Shown: piece by piece, positions 1-8,614 of the stretch
Position numbering within the stretch: the stretch's first letter is position 1
How the letters are laid out: every line of letters starts with the position of its first letter
NCBI GenBank assembly: GCA_016709765.1
Contig: JADJMD010000008.1
Span: 124,001-188,000 of the forward strand
Length of the DNA stretch: 64,000 bases
Origin: Ignavibacteriales bacterium
Lineage (GTDB): Bacteria > Bacteroidota > Ignavibacteria > Ignavibacteriales > Ignavibacteriaceae
Direction: 5' to 3'
Made by a program: the position numbers and the translations under genes
The notes under the pieces: generated by a model
The model's input: the letters and a program-made list of their open reading frames with translations, nothing else
Told to the model about the DNA's origin: nothing
Databases searched by the model: none

Positions 1-2
1 GC

Positions 3-1196
3 TCTATAAATTTATTTGATAATGAAAATCAGGTTATTAATGTTGGATACAAAGAACAGATTAGCGATGATGATGCAAAGCAAAGTATCGGCAATATTAA
101 TTTTGATGAATCATTAAATGACTTTTTAATTCGATTTGAAAGCTGTTTAAGAGATACTGATTTTAAAAATGAATTAATTCTTAAAATCAAAGATTGTTAT
201 AAAGTTGGAAATTCATTTAAACAGAGTATTAAAGAATTATTGTTCTGGCTTTTTGATGAACGTGGGCTTATAATATTTGACCCACAAGATTCAGCAGTAA
301 AAACTTTGCTTAAACCTATATTTAAAAAAGAAGTAAATGATTTTGCCACTCATACACAAAAATTAATTCAAACTAGTGCTAAGCTTGAGGAAAATTATCA
401 TGCTCAAGTAAAAGTTAAACCCGTAAATATGTTTTATCATACTGATGATGGAAGATATTCAATTGAACCTGTTGAAGATATTTTTAAACTAAGAAGAAAA
501 CGAAAACAATTTACAAAAGAAGAGATTCTTAAGGAGATTGAAAACTCACCTGAAAGATTTAGTCCAAATGTTTTGTTGAGACCAATTTGTCAGGATTATC
601 TTTTACCGACAGGCTTTTATATAGCTGGTCCAAGTGAGATTTCCTACTTTGCGCAGATAACTCCGCTCTATGATTTTTATAAAATTATAGCTCCAATTAT
701 CTACCCAAGATCTTCTGTTACTCTGATGGAAAAAAATGTGGGAACAGCATTGGATAAACATGATTTAACTCTAACGGATATTTTTCTTGGATTAGACGAA
801 CTGAAAGAAAAAGTTATTGCAGGACTTTCTGAGTACAACATCGAAAAAGCATTTGAAGACTCCGTAAATGAAATTGATTTAACTTTTGATAAGTTAAAGG
901 AAAATCTTTTTGCGATTGACAAAACACTGGTCGATTCAAGTGCACGATATAGAGAAAGAATTATTTCTTCAATTAATGAATTAAAATCTAAAGCCACTAA
1001 AGCCCAAGAAAACAAGCACGAAACTACAATTCGCCAATTAACACGATTATCAAATTTACTCTATCCATTAGATAATTTGCAGGAACGGGAGATCAATTTT
1101 ACATACTTCTATAATAAGTATGGAAAAGATTTAGTTAGCAAAATTCATAATGATATTTCAATAAGCGAGTTTGAACATCAGGTGATTACTTTATAG
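3..1196 (+). CDS. bshC: Bacillithiol biosynthesis cysteine-adding enzyme BshC, 5'-truncated
   Basis: BshC is the putative cysteine ligase that completes bacillithiol, the low-molecular-weight thiol of Firmicutes and many Bacteroidota, from GlcN-malate. The reading frame is open from base 3 with no stop, so the gene begins outside the window and the TTG at 240 is not its start. Family hallmarks seen are GLIIFDPQD, SPNVLLRPICQDYLLPT and AGPSEISYFAQI, followed by a coiled-coil-like helical stretch in the last 150 residues. About 398 codons are present against a usual length near 530, so roughly the N-terminal quarter is missing. It converges on aroA with a 36-base gap. The family call is firm; the cysteine ligase role is known from the family only. 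Confidence 0.93.
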   Translation, partial: SINLFDNENQVINVGYKEQISDDDAKQSIGNINFDESLNDFLIRFESCLRDTDFKNELILKIKDCYKVGNSFKQSIKELLFWLFDERGLIIFDPQDSAVKTLLKPIFKKEVNDFATHTQKLIQTSAKLEENYHAQVKVKPVNMFYHTDDGRYSIEPVEDIFKLRRKRKQFTKEEILKEIENSPERFSPNVLLRPICQDYLLPTGFYIAGPSEISYFAQITPLYDFYKIIAPIIYPRSSVTLMEKNVGTALDKHDLTLTDIFLGLDELKEKVIAGLSEYNIEKAFEDSVNEIDLTFDKLKENLFAIDKTLVDSSARYRERIISSINELKSKATKAQENKHETTIRQLTRLSNLLYPLDNLQEREINFTYFYNKYGKDLVSKIHNDISISEFEHQVITL

Positions 1197-1232
1197 AATT
1201 GATGTAGTGCTTATATAAGATTCTGAAATTAC

Positions 1233-2513
1233 TTAACTAACAATTTGTTTTATTTGTTCTTCAAACTTTGGATTTGAAATTGCGACACATTCAAATCCGT
1301 TTATTTCTCCCCCACTATCTAATAACATACTTAGAATTGCAAATGCCATTGCTATTCTGTGGTCACCAAAACTTTCAAAAACTGGATTTGAATTTTTAAT
1401 TGAACCACTAACGCTAAACCCATCTTCAAATTCATCAACATTTAGTCCAAGTAACTTAAGATTGGAACAAATAGATTTGACTCTGTCTGATTCTTTAACT
1501 CTTAGTTCATTAGCATTTTTAATTAAAAAATCGCCGTCAGCAAAAATTCCAGCTATAGTTAATATTGCAATTTCATCAATAATATTTGGAATGCATTCCG
1601 AATCAATATTAATATTTTTTAGCTGGGATGATTTAATGATTACATTTCCATATTCTTCATTGCTGGAAGTTTTAACATCCTCAAATAAAATATTAGCACC
1701 CATTTTTTTAAGTATATCAATAAATCCAATTCGCGTTGGATTTAAGGAAACAGCTTTAATTAACAATTCCGAATTTGGTGTGAGTAAAGCTAGGACAATG
1801 TGGAATGCAGCCGAAGAAATATCACCGGGAATAAAATAATCATTGGCATTCGGATAGAATTGTCTTGATGAGGATGAAAATATTTTTCCATCAGTCTTTT
1901 GTATCGGCAAACCAAGCATTTTTTCTGTATGATTTCTAGTTTGCTCATTTTCAATAACAATGGTTTCATCTTCTAAATGAAGCCCGGCTATTAAGATTGA
2001 ACTCTTAACTTGGGCACTTGCAACAGGCATTTCATAACAAATATTCTTTAATGTTCTACTTGACTTAATTATCAAAGGAAGTGTTTGATTTTTGGAAGTT
2101 TCAAATTCAACACCCATTTTTTGAAGAGGATCAGTTACTCTTTTCATCGGACGTTGAGAAAGTGATTGATCTCCCACAAGCGTTGAATTAAAATCCTGAG
2201 CAGCTAACAATCCAGAAATTAATCTTGCGGATGTTCCAGAATTTCCACAATCTAAACTTGATGAAGGAGCCATAAAACCTTTATAACCAAGGCCACCAAT
2301 GATTATTTTTCTATCTTTAGTTAAAATGCTTGCACCTAATTTGTGCATTATAACCATTGTTGAAACTACATCTTGCCCTTGAGATAAATTTGTAATAATA
2401 GATTTGCCAGAAGCCATTGCTGAAAAAATAACTGCACGATGCGAAATTGATTTATCACCTGCTAAAGCAATCTCACCACCTACTTTTTTTATTTTTTCAA
2501 AACGTTCTTTCAA
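1233..2513 (-). CDS. aroA: 3-phosphoshikimate 1-carboxyvinyltransferase (EPSP synthase)
   Basis: Transfers the enolpyruvyl group of PEP to shikimate-3-phosphate, the sixth step of the shikimate pathway, in the cytoplasm. Substrate-binding signatures are GDKSISHR (residues 19-26, with K21 and R26) and LDCGNSGTSAR (87-97). The C-terminal FGDHRIAMAFAIL motif is also present. At 426 residues it is full length. The start is a TTG directly following the trmH stop codon; the first internal ATG (residue 33) would remove the essential GDKSISHR motif, so TTG is required. It is last in the minus-strand housekeeping operon. Unusually, it lies in the same reading frame as trmH, separated from it only by a TAG. 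Confidence 0.95.
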   Translation of the reverse strand: MKERFEKIKKVGGEIALAGDKSISHRAVIFSAMASGKSIITNLSQGQDVVSTMVIMHKLGASILTKDRKIIIGGLGYKGFMAPSSSLDCGNSGTSARLISGLLAAQDFNSTLVGDQSLSQRPMKRVTDPLQKMGVEFETSKNQTLPLIIKSSRTLKNICYEMPVASAQVKSSILIAGLHLEDETIVIENEQTRNHTEKMLGLPIQKTDGKIFSSSSRQFYPNANDYFIPGDISSAAFHIVLALLTPNSELLIKAVSLNPTRIGFIDILKKMGANILFEDVKTSSNEEYGNVIIKSSQLKNINIDSECIPNIIDEIAILTIAGIFADGDFLIKNANELRVKESDRVKSICSNLKLLGLNVDEFEDGFSVSGSIKNSNPVFESFGDHRIAMAFAILSMLLDSGGEINGFECVAISNPKFEEQIKQIVS

Positions 2514-3104
2514 CTATTTCTCGCACCAATTATCAATCATTTTTTCGAGCATATTTTCATCAAGTTCACTCAAGTCGTACATTCCCGCTGAATACCTTTG
2601 GCGCATGGCCTCATAAAGAATCACAGCAGTTGCTACTGAAACATTTAAGCTTTGCACCATACCAAATTGAGGAATAAGAAATGTTTCGTCTGCTAGGCGT
2701 GCTGCTTCATCAGAAACACCACGATGCTCATTACCAACCACTATTGCTGCTTTTTGCGCCAAATTAAGTTCATAAAGATTTTTTGAATTCCCAGAAAGCG
2801 ATGATGCGAATATTTTAAATCCATTTTTTTGTAATTCAGAATAACATTCTTCAATAGTTTTATATTTTTCTTTATCAACCCATTTAAAGGCAGAGGCGGA
2901 AGATTTTTTTCCAATTCTTGGAAATGTTTCATAGTTGTAAACTAAATTAACATTTGGAATTCCAACTGCATCACAAGTTCTAAAAATTGCAGAAACGTTG
3001 TGTGGGTCGTGTATATTTTCCATTACAACTGTTAGAGAATGCTGGCGGGAACTTATTACACGAGTGATTTTTTCTAATCGTTTTTCAGTTTTACTACTTC
3101 GCAA
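2514..3104 (-). CDS. trmH: TrmH-family (SpoU) RNA 2'-O-methyltransferase
   Basis: SPOUT-class SAM-dependent methyltransferase that 2'-O-methylates RNA ribose, probably tRNA Gm18. All three SpoU motifs are visible: NIHDPHNVSAIFRTCDA (residues 30-46, with the conserved N and R), VGNEHRG (123-129), and the knot motif IPQFGMVQSLNVSVA (144-158). At 196 residues it has a minimal TrmH length without the RNA-binding N-terminal extension. The start is TTG: an in-frame TAA lies four codons upstream and there is no ATG. It lies 5 bases after the HicB-like gene and abuts aroA. The exact RNA target (tRNA or rRNA) cannot be settled from sequence, so trmH is the best family label rather than a proven function. 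Confidence 0.87.
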   Translation of the reverse strand: MRSSKTEKRLEKITRVISSRQHSLTVVMENIHDPHNVSAIFRTCDAVGIPNVNLVYNYETFPRIGKKSSASAFKWVDKEKYKTIEECYSELQKNGFKIFASSLSGNSKNLYELNLAQKAAIVVGNEHRGVSDEAARLADETFLIPQFGMVQSLNVSVATAVILYEAMRQRYSAGMYDLSELDENMLEKMIDNWCEK

Positions 3105-3109
3105 ATATT

Positions 3110-3331
3110 TTATTTATTAAAAATAAGTTTGTAAATAATTTTATTTTCTTCTTTACGTGCTCTATCTAGTCTGAATTCCTTAGGCGATAGTTTTACATAA
3201 TAAGAAGTTAGTTCTATTATTTTTTCGATAACTGTTTCTTCATCGTGAGCCCAACATTCGCATCCTTTAATCGATGGAACTTCAGCAGTATAGCCATCAT
3301 TAGTTTTTATTACAACTAAATCAATGACCAC
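3110..3331 (-). CDS. HicB-like antitoxin-fold small protein, no HicA partner
   Basis: A 73-residue protein with the HicB partial RNase-H-like signature: a YTAEVPSIKGCECWAHDEET segment at residues 13-32, then a helix, as in the type II type_HicB antitoxins. Its GTG start overlaps the last base of the deoC stop codon, so it is translationally coupled to deoC. No HicA toxin (small dsRBD-like basic protein) is present on either side. A toxin-antitoxin role is therefore doubtful; such orphan HicB-like proteins are common in Bacteroidota housekeeping operons. The C-terminal half is charged and carries no DNA-binding helix-turn-helix or ribbon-helix-helix that I can recognise. Confidence 0.7.
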   Translation of the reverse strand: MVIDLVVIKTNDGYTAEVPSIKGCECWAHDEETVIEKIIELTSYYVKLSPKEFRLDRARKEENKIIYKLIFNK

Positions 3332-4104
3332 TAATAACTGCTTTCAGACTTTTGCCCTGCTATTATTTTAACTCCTGCACTTGCACCTAATCTTGTTGCG
3401 CCTGCATTTATCATCTCAATTGCATCTTCATAAGAGCGAATTCCGCCAGAAGCTTTAACTTGCAATTTATCTCCAACAACAAATTTCATTAATGCAACAT
3501 CATGAATCGTTGCTCCACCCTTAGAAAATCCGGTTGAGGTTTTTACAAAATCTGCTCCAGCTTCTTTAGACAATAAACAAGCAACAATTTTTTCTTCATC
3601 GGAAATTAAACAGGTTTCAAAAATCACTTTTGAGGAACATAGATGTTTTTTAGATAAATCGGCAATAGATTTAATATCATTATAAACATAATTGTAATCT
3701 TTGTCTTTTAATTTTCCAATATTGATTACCAAATCAAGTTCTTCAGCACCATTTTTTATTGCTTCTTCAGCTTCTAAAACCTTTGATTGAGTGGTCGTTG
3801 CGCCTAATGGAAATCCAATAACAGTACATACTTTAACATTTGATGATTTTATCATCTCAAAACATTTTGAAACATAAGAAGGGTTTACGCAAACGGAAGC
3901 AAAATTATACTGCATCGCTTCATCACAAAGTTGTTCTATTTCTAAACTGGTTGCATCTGGTTTTAATAAAGTGTGATCAATCATTCCGGCAATTTCTTTT
4001 GTAGATAATCGTAATTCAGTTTTTTGGTTTGATTTTTCAATCAAAGAAATATCATTCAATATCTTTTTAATATTTTCTTCAGTTACTAATTCTTTCCAAT
4101 TCAT
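3331..4104 (-). CDS. deoC: Deoxyribose-phosphate aldolase
   Basis: Cleaves 2-deoxyribose-5-phosphate to glyceraldehyde-3-phosphate and acetaldehyde in deoxynucleoside catabolism. It is a class I TIM-barrel aldolase. The Schiff-base lysine is K188 in VKTSTGF, the helper lysine is K218 in VKASGGIR, and the proton-relay aspartate is D124 in LDLVINIG. The segment IDHTLLKPD (42-50) is also diagnostic. An N-terminal extension of about 38 residues precedes the barrel, and the total length of 257 is slightly long for the family. Its ATG overlaps the folD stop by 4 bases (ATGA-type coupling), and the HicB-like gene overlaps its own stop. Confidence 0.95.
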   Translation of the reverse strand: MNWKELVTEENIKKILNDISLIEKSNQKTELRLSTKEIAGMIDHTLLKPDATSLEIEQLCDEAMQYNFASVCVNPSYVSKCFEMIKSSNVKVCTVIGFPLGATTTQSKVLEAEEAIKNGAEELDLVINIGKLKDKDYNYVYNDIKSIADLSKKHLCSSKVIFETCLISDEEKIVACLLSKEAGADFVKTSTGFSKGGATIHDVALMKFVVGDKLQVKASGGIRSYEDAIEMINAGATRLGASAGVKIIAGQKSESSY

Positions 4105-4982
4105 TTTTCACCATATAAATTATATGCCTTAAAAGTATTACTTAACAACATAGCAATTGTCATTGGTCCAACTCCACCAGGCACAGGAGTAATAAACGAA
4201 GCCTTTTTTGAAACGGTTTCAAATTCAACATCACCAACAATTCGGTAACCTTTTGGTTTTGTTGAATCTTCAATCCGATTAATTCCGACATCAATAACAA
4301 TAACACCATCTTTAACCATATCTGCTTTTATCATTTCTGCTTTACCAATTGCAGCGATCAAAATATCAGCTTGTTTTGTGTAATAAGAAATATCTTTTGC
4401 GGCTGAGTGAACAATTGTAACAATTGAATTTGCACCTTCAGCTTTTTGCAGCATAATATTTGCAATTGGTTTGCCTACAATATTACTTCTTCCAACAACT
4501 ACAACATGTTTACCTTTTGTTTCAATTTTGTATCGCATCAATAATTCCTGAATGCCGGCTGGAGTGCATGATGCAAAAGTATCTTTTCCAATTACAAGAT
4601 TGCCCACTGATATTGGATGAAACCCATCAACATCTTTTTTAGGGGAGATTGTTTCAATTACTTTATCTTCATTTATATGTTTTGGCAAAGGGAGTTGAAC
4701 AAGAATACCATGATAATCTTTATTTTCATTGTAAGATTCTATGATTGACAGAAGTTCTTCTTCAGAAATATCAGGGCTAAGTTTTTCGGTTTTACTCAGC
4801 ATCCCTATCTCTTCACATGCTTTACCTTTGCTTGAGACATAAATATGTGATGCCGGGTCATCACCTACAATAATTGCCACTAAACCAGGAATATTTTTTC
4901 CATCAGATTTAAGCTTTGTAATTTTTTCTTTTAGTTCATTGCGGATTTCTGCAGCAACTTTTTTACCATCAATTAGAATCAT
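4101..4982 (-). CDS. folD: Bifunctional methylene-THF dehydrogenase / methenyl-THF cyclohydrolase
   Basis: Interconverts 5,10-methylene-THF and 10-formyl-THF using NADP in one-carbon metabolism. The family signatures are present in order: YVSSKGKACEEIG with the catalytic lysine, VQLPLPKHI, KKDVDGFHP, the nucleotide-binding GRSNIVGKP and the C-terminal TPVPGGVGPMTIAMLL. Length 293 residues is standard. It is the third gene of the minus-strand operon, 6 bases after the DNA methyltransferase and overlapping deoC by 4 bases. It is the only folate gene seen here and is not adjacent to the corrinoid methyl-transfer set near 12-14 kb. Confidence 0.96.
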   Translation of the reverse strand: MILIDGKKVAAEIRNELKEKITKLKSDGKNIPGLVAIIVGDDPASHIYVSSKGKACEEIGMLSKTEKLSPDISEEELLSIIESYNENKDYHGILVQLPLPKHINEDKVIETISPKKDVDGFHPISVGNLVIGKDTFASCTPAGIQELLMRYKIETKGKHVVVVGRSNIVGKPIANIMLQKAEGANSIVTIVHSAAKDISYYTKQADILIAAIGKAEMIKADMVKDGVIVIDVGINRIEDSTKPKGYRIVGDVEFETVSKKASFITPVPGGVGPMTIAMLLSNTFKAYNLYGEK

Positions 4983-4988
4983 AATTAC

Positions 4989-5972
4989 TCAACTATAAGT
5001 TATGTTATATTTTTTCTTTAGGTGAATTAGAATTTTTTTATCTTCTAAAATTTCCTTGTAAAATGGATTTGAATTTTGCCAACCCGTTTTACCATTACTT
5101 CTAAAATTTTCTAATCTTCGCAAAGTTATTTCGCAGTAAATTGGGTTGTAATCAAAAGTGATACATTTTCTATTTAGCATTTCACTTGCTATTAATGTTG
5201 TACCTGAATGAGAGAAGAAATCTGTAACCAATTCATTTTTATTTGATGAAGCTTCAATAATTCTTTGAATTGATTTTATAGGTTTTTGTGCATAACAACC
5301 ATTTACATTTTCTTCCATTCTGTAAAATACCTGTTGTATATCTATCCAAACATTTCCTGCACGAATAAATTGTGATTTACTTCGTTCCAGGTTTTCAGTT
5401 TTACTACCACCAACATCTTTAAAATATCCTTTTAAAACTTTTGGAATATCAGTGTATTCTGATTTGATATTAAAATTTGGTTTACCCTTTGTATAATAAA
5501 GTAGCTCTTGCCGAATTGCCATCCAATTGTACTGCGTGCCATAACCTCTTTGGTTGCGCATCGTAATAAAGCTGCGAGAATTTAATCCTGTTGATTTCAT
5601 CATCTCAATAAATCCGCCAAAAGGTTCAAAATGATTTGATTGGTCAGCACCGAGCCAAAAGTAAAATGAGGAATTTTTATCTGATATTTCTAAATTTAAT
5701 TTTACCCAATCACTGCACCACTTTATAAAATCATCATTCCCTTTTTCTGTGAAAGCAATAAAATTATATGGTGGATCTTGAACTGATAATTTTGTTTTCT
5801 TATTTCCAAAGGTTTTTTTTACTTCATCACTTTTGGATACATCGACACAAGCAATTTTATGTCTTTGTTTTTCATCAACCCAAACTGTGCCCTCTATAAA
5901 TCTGCAATATTGCAGAAGCATCTCTCTAAGTTTTTCATCTTTATCAATTCTGGGCAGCGGATGATTGAGCAT
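4989..5972 (-). CDS. Solitary beta-class DNA methyltransferase (N4-cytosine or N6-adenine)
   Basis: SAM-dependent DNA amino-methyltransferase. Catalytic motif IV is DPPY at residues 66-69. Motif I, DFFSHSGTTL (251-260), lies near the C-terminus, followed by an acidic D274 for SAM ribose binding. The order IV, target-recognition region, I defines the beta class. The segment between residues 70 and 230 would be the target-recognition region; the specificity cannot be read. No restriction endonuclease or specificity subunit is nearby, so it is an orphan embedded in a housekeeping operon. The ATG used overlaps ymdB by 29 bases; a second in-frame ATG at 5921 (residue 18), preceded by GAGAG, is an equally plausible start and keeps all motifs. 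Confidence 0.85.
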   Translation of the reverse strand: MLNHPLPRIDKDEKLREMLLQYCRFIEGTVWVDEKQRHKIACVDVSKSDEVKKTFGNKKTKLSVQDPPYNFIAFTEKGNDDFIKWCSDWVKLNLEISDKNSSFYFWLGADQSNHFEPFGGFIEMMKSTGLNSRSFITMRNQRGYGTQYNWMAIRQELLYYTKGKPNFNIKSEYTDIPKVLKGYFKDVGGSKTENLERSKSQFIRAGNVWIDIQQVFYRMEENVNGCYAQKPIKSIQRIIEASSNKNELVTDFFSHSGTTLIASEMLNRKCITFDYNPIYCEITLRRLENFRSNGKTGWQNSNPFYKEILEDKKILIHLKKKYNITYS

Positions 5973-6780
5973 CTTTGTCTACAATTATTTTATCAAATTC
6001 CGGAAAGAAAATTCTTTCCAGCTCTAAAGTTTTTCCAGTTTCAGTGTCAATCTTAAAAAACATTCCTGTTAAGTGAACATTGTCTTTAGCTGTTTCATAC
6101 TTCTGCGGTGTTGCAAATAAAAATCTATTAATTGCTGCACTGGATTTCATTCCAATTACAGAATCATATGGTCCCGTCATTCCAACATCTGTGATGTAGC
6201 CTGTACCGTTTGGTAAAATTCTTTCATCAGAAGTTTGAATGTGTGTATGAGTTCCAACAATAGCACTAATTTTCCCATCTAAATAAAGACCCATTGCCAT
6301 TTTTTCAGCAGTAGCTTCTGCGTGAAAATCTACAAACACAACTTTAGTTTCTTGTTTAATTCTTGTAAGTATCCAATCCATCGTTCTAAAGGGGCATTCG
6401 ATTGCAGTCATAAAAGTTCTTCCTTGTAAACTAATAACCGCAACTTTTCCTTTTTTTGTATCAGCAATATGATAACCATTTCCGTGTGTGCCACGTGGAT
6501 AATTAAGTGGGCGCAGCGAACGAGGTTCAGCTTTTAGATAATCTTGAGATTGATGTTTATCCCAAGTGTGATTTCCACCGGTGATAACATTTACGCCAAT
6601 ATCAAAAAGTTTTGGGCCTTCTTTATCAGTACAGCCTTTTCCATCAGACAGATTTTCACCATTCACAATGACAAAATCAGCTTTATGTTTTTGGATTAAA
6701 CCCGGAAGCCAAGTTTGTACAATATCCATTCCGGGTTGACCTATTACATCCCCAACAAATAATAAATTAATTGAACTCAT
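5944..6780 (-). CDS. YmdB-family metallophosphoesterase (TIGR00282)
   Basis: Calcineurin-like dimetal phosphodiesterase of the YmdB family, some members of which hydrolyse cyclic nucleotides. The metal ligands sit in GDVIGQPG (residues 10-17), NGENL, GGNHTWD, VDFHAEATAEK and GTHTHIQT, all as in the family. The length of 278 residues and the ending are typical. It is the first gene of the minus-strand housekeeping operon and lies opposite the DnaQ/GIY-YIG gene; the 106-base gap between their starts must hold both promoters. The physiological substrate is not evident from context. Confidence 0.9.
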   Translation of the reverse strand: MSSINLLFVGDVIGQPGMDIVQTWLPGLIQKHKADFVIVNGENLSDGKGCTDKEGPKLFDIGVNVITGGNHTWDKHQSQDYLKAEPRSLRPLNYPRGTHGNGYHIADTKKGKVAVISLQGRTFMTAIECPFRTMDWILTRIKQETKVVFVDFHAEATAEKMAMGLYLDGKISAIVGTHTHIQTSDERILPNGTGYITDVGMTGPYDSVIGMKSSAAINRFLFATPQKYETAKDNVHLTGMFFKIDTETGKTLELERIFFPEFDKIIVDKDAQSSAAQN

Positions 6781-6886
6781 ACTTTCCTAAATCTTTAAAA
6801 GAAATATATCTAAATTGAGAGTAATTGAGAAATAAAGTTGTAGTGGAATACTTTGAATGAAATGATTTTATCAGTTAGATTTAAAT

Positions 6887-8614
6887 ATGAAATTTGAGAA
6901 TCCTTTAGATATTCCATTAGAAAAAGCCGCATTTAGTGTTGTGGATGTTGAGACCACGGGATTATCTGCAAATAAAAATAGGGTTATTGAGATAGCCTTA
7001 GTTAAAATTGAGAACTTAAAGATTACCGATAAACTTAATTATTTAATTAATCCACAAACTTACATTCCACCTTTCATTACTTCGTTAACAGGAATTAGTA
7101 ATGATGATATTATTGGTGCCCCAATTTTTTCAGAAATTGTTGACGAGATAATTTCTTTTACTGATAACACAATCTTAACCGCACATAATTTTTCTTTTGA
7201 TTCTTCATTTTTGAACACAGAATTTATGATTTCAGGACGCGAATTTATTAATGAAAACTCCTGCTGCACTTTAAAGATTGCACGAAAAATTTATCCTACT
7301 TTAAAAAGTAAATCGCTTAGTTCTGTTGCCCAATCATTAAATCTAAAAAACACAAATGCACACCGTGCTTTGGGCGATGCTGAAATTACTGCAAAAGTTC
7401 TTATAAAGATGATTAAAGACTTACAGAAAAGTGATAGTATTAAGACTGTAGGTGAATTACTTTCATATCAAATGGGATTGAATGAATCTCCTCTGTTAAA
7501 TATAAAAAAAGAACTTCAGGAGGATTATAGAGCTTTACCAAATGCACCTGGGATTTATTATTTCACAAATAAAAAAGATGAAATAATTTATGTGGGGAAA
7601 GCAAAATCAATTCGTGATAGAGTTAAAACATATTTTTCAACTTCTGCTCCGCGCAAAGCACAAAAGATTGTTAAACAAGCGGCCAGATTAAGGCATATAA
7701 TTACAAATAGTGAACTAACGGCACTGCTAACTGAAGCTGAAACAATTAAAATTTTAGAGCCAAAACATAATGCACAACTAAAAAAATTTGGCAATAAGTA
7801 TTTCATTCGTATTACACACACTCACAAAGCACCTGCAATTGAGTTAACAAATCATTTTGATTTTGATGGGAACGATTATTTTGGGTTATTTATTTCACGC
7901 AAAAGAGCAGTTGAGATTATTGAATTTATACACAAAGCATTTGCCATTAGAGAATGTACGGATAAAGAATTTAAGAAAAGTAAAACTTGTTTTCTTTATG
8001 ATATTCATCGCTGTACCGGCCCATGTATTGAGATAGAAAAAAACAAAAAAGATCATTCGGATGAATTGGAAAAAATATACGATTTTCTTTATGGAAAAAA
8101 TCAATTTGCTTTGGATAGACTGTTAAATAAAATGAAAGACTATTCTACAAAACAAAAGTATGAGCAAGCTGCCGAGATAAAAGATTTAGTTGATTTTATT
8201 TTAGACCAAACGCATAAATCTTCGATACTTGCTGAGCCTGTAAATCGTGCTAATGTTTTGTTTGAAATATATTCTCGTTTTGAAAACGATTACGTGTTAA
8301 TGCTGGAGGGAAAGTTTTATATAAAAAAATATATACACGATAAGAAAGACAAGTTTGAACAAGCATTGGATGATTACTACAGTGATACTATTAAATCTGA
8401 CTCAAATCCAACTGAAGAAGATTTAGAAAAAATGAAAATTACTTTAAACTGGTTGATTAAAAATAGAAATCAAGTGAAAGTTTTTTATTTAAAAGACTAT
8501 TTTTCAAAAAATGAATTGTTTGAAAATATTTCACGCACTTTTGATAAAATAAATGGAGAAACAGAAAAAGTTATTCAAGTAAAAGATGATCCAACTTATG
8601 ATTATGATTTTTAG
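6887..8614 (+). CDS. DnaQ-like 3'-5' exonuclease fused to a UvrC-type GIY-YIG endonuclease
   Basis: Two nuclease modules in one chain. Residues 13-180 form a DEDDh exonuclease with D20 and E22 (VVDVETTGL), D105 (HNFSFDSSF), H159 and D164 (NAHRALGDAE). Residues 218-295 form a GIY-YIG endonuclease with GIYYF, IYVGKAKSIRDR and ALLTEAE. A UvrC-like cysteine set follows (C357, C368, C376, C380), and residues 400-435 resemble a UvrB-interacting UVR helix pair. The RNase H-like second endonuclease and HhH domains of full UvrC are absent, so it resembles Cho or Rv2191-type proteins. A role in nucleotide excision repair or adduct cleanup is inferred. Its stop codon overlaps the convergent MATE gene stop. 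Confidence 0.9.
   Translation: MKFENPLDIPLEKAAFSVVDVETTGLSANKNRVIEIALVKIENLKITDKLNYLINPQTYIPPFITSLTGISNDDIIGAPIFSEIVDEIISFTDNTILTAHNFSFDSSFLNTEFMISGREFINENSCCTLKIARKIYPTLKSKSLSSVAQSLNLKNTNAHRALGDAEITAKVLIKMIKDLQKSDSIKTVGELLSYQMGLNESPLLNIKKELQEDYRALPNAPGIYYFTNKKDEIIYVGKAKSIRDRVKTYFSTSAPRKAQKIVKQAARLRHIITNSELTALLTEAETIKILEPKHNAQLKKFGNKYFIRITHTHKAPAIELTNHFDFDGNDYFGLFISRKRAVEIIEFIHKAFAIRECTDKEFKKSKTCFLYDIHRCTGPCIEIEKNKKDHSDELEKIYDFLYGKNQFALDRLLNKMKDYSTKQKYEQAAEIKDLVDFILDQTHKSSILAEPVNRANVLFEIYSRFENDYVLMLEGKFYIKKYIHDKKDKFEQALDDYYSDTIKSDSNPTEEDLEKMKITLNWLIKNRNQVKVFYLKDYFSKNELFENISRTFDKINGETEKVIQVKDDPTYDYDF

Noticed and set aside
3110..3331. HicAB toxin-antitoxin module
   Set aside because: Only a HicB-like protein is present; no HicA-type toxin lies on either side.
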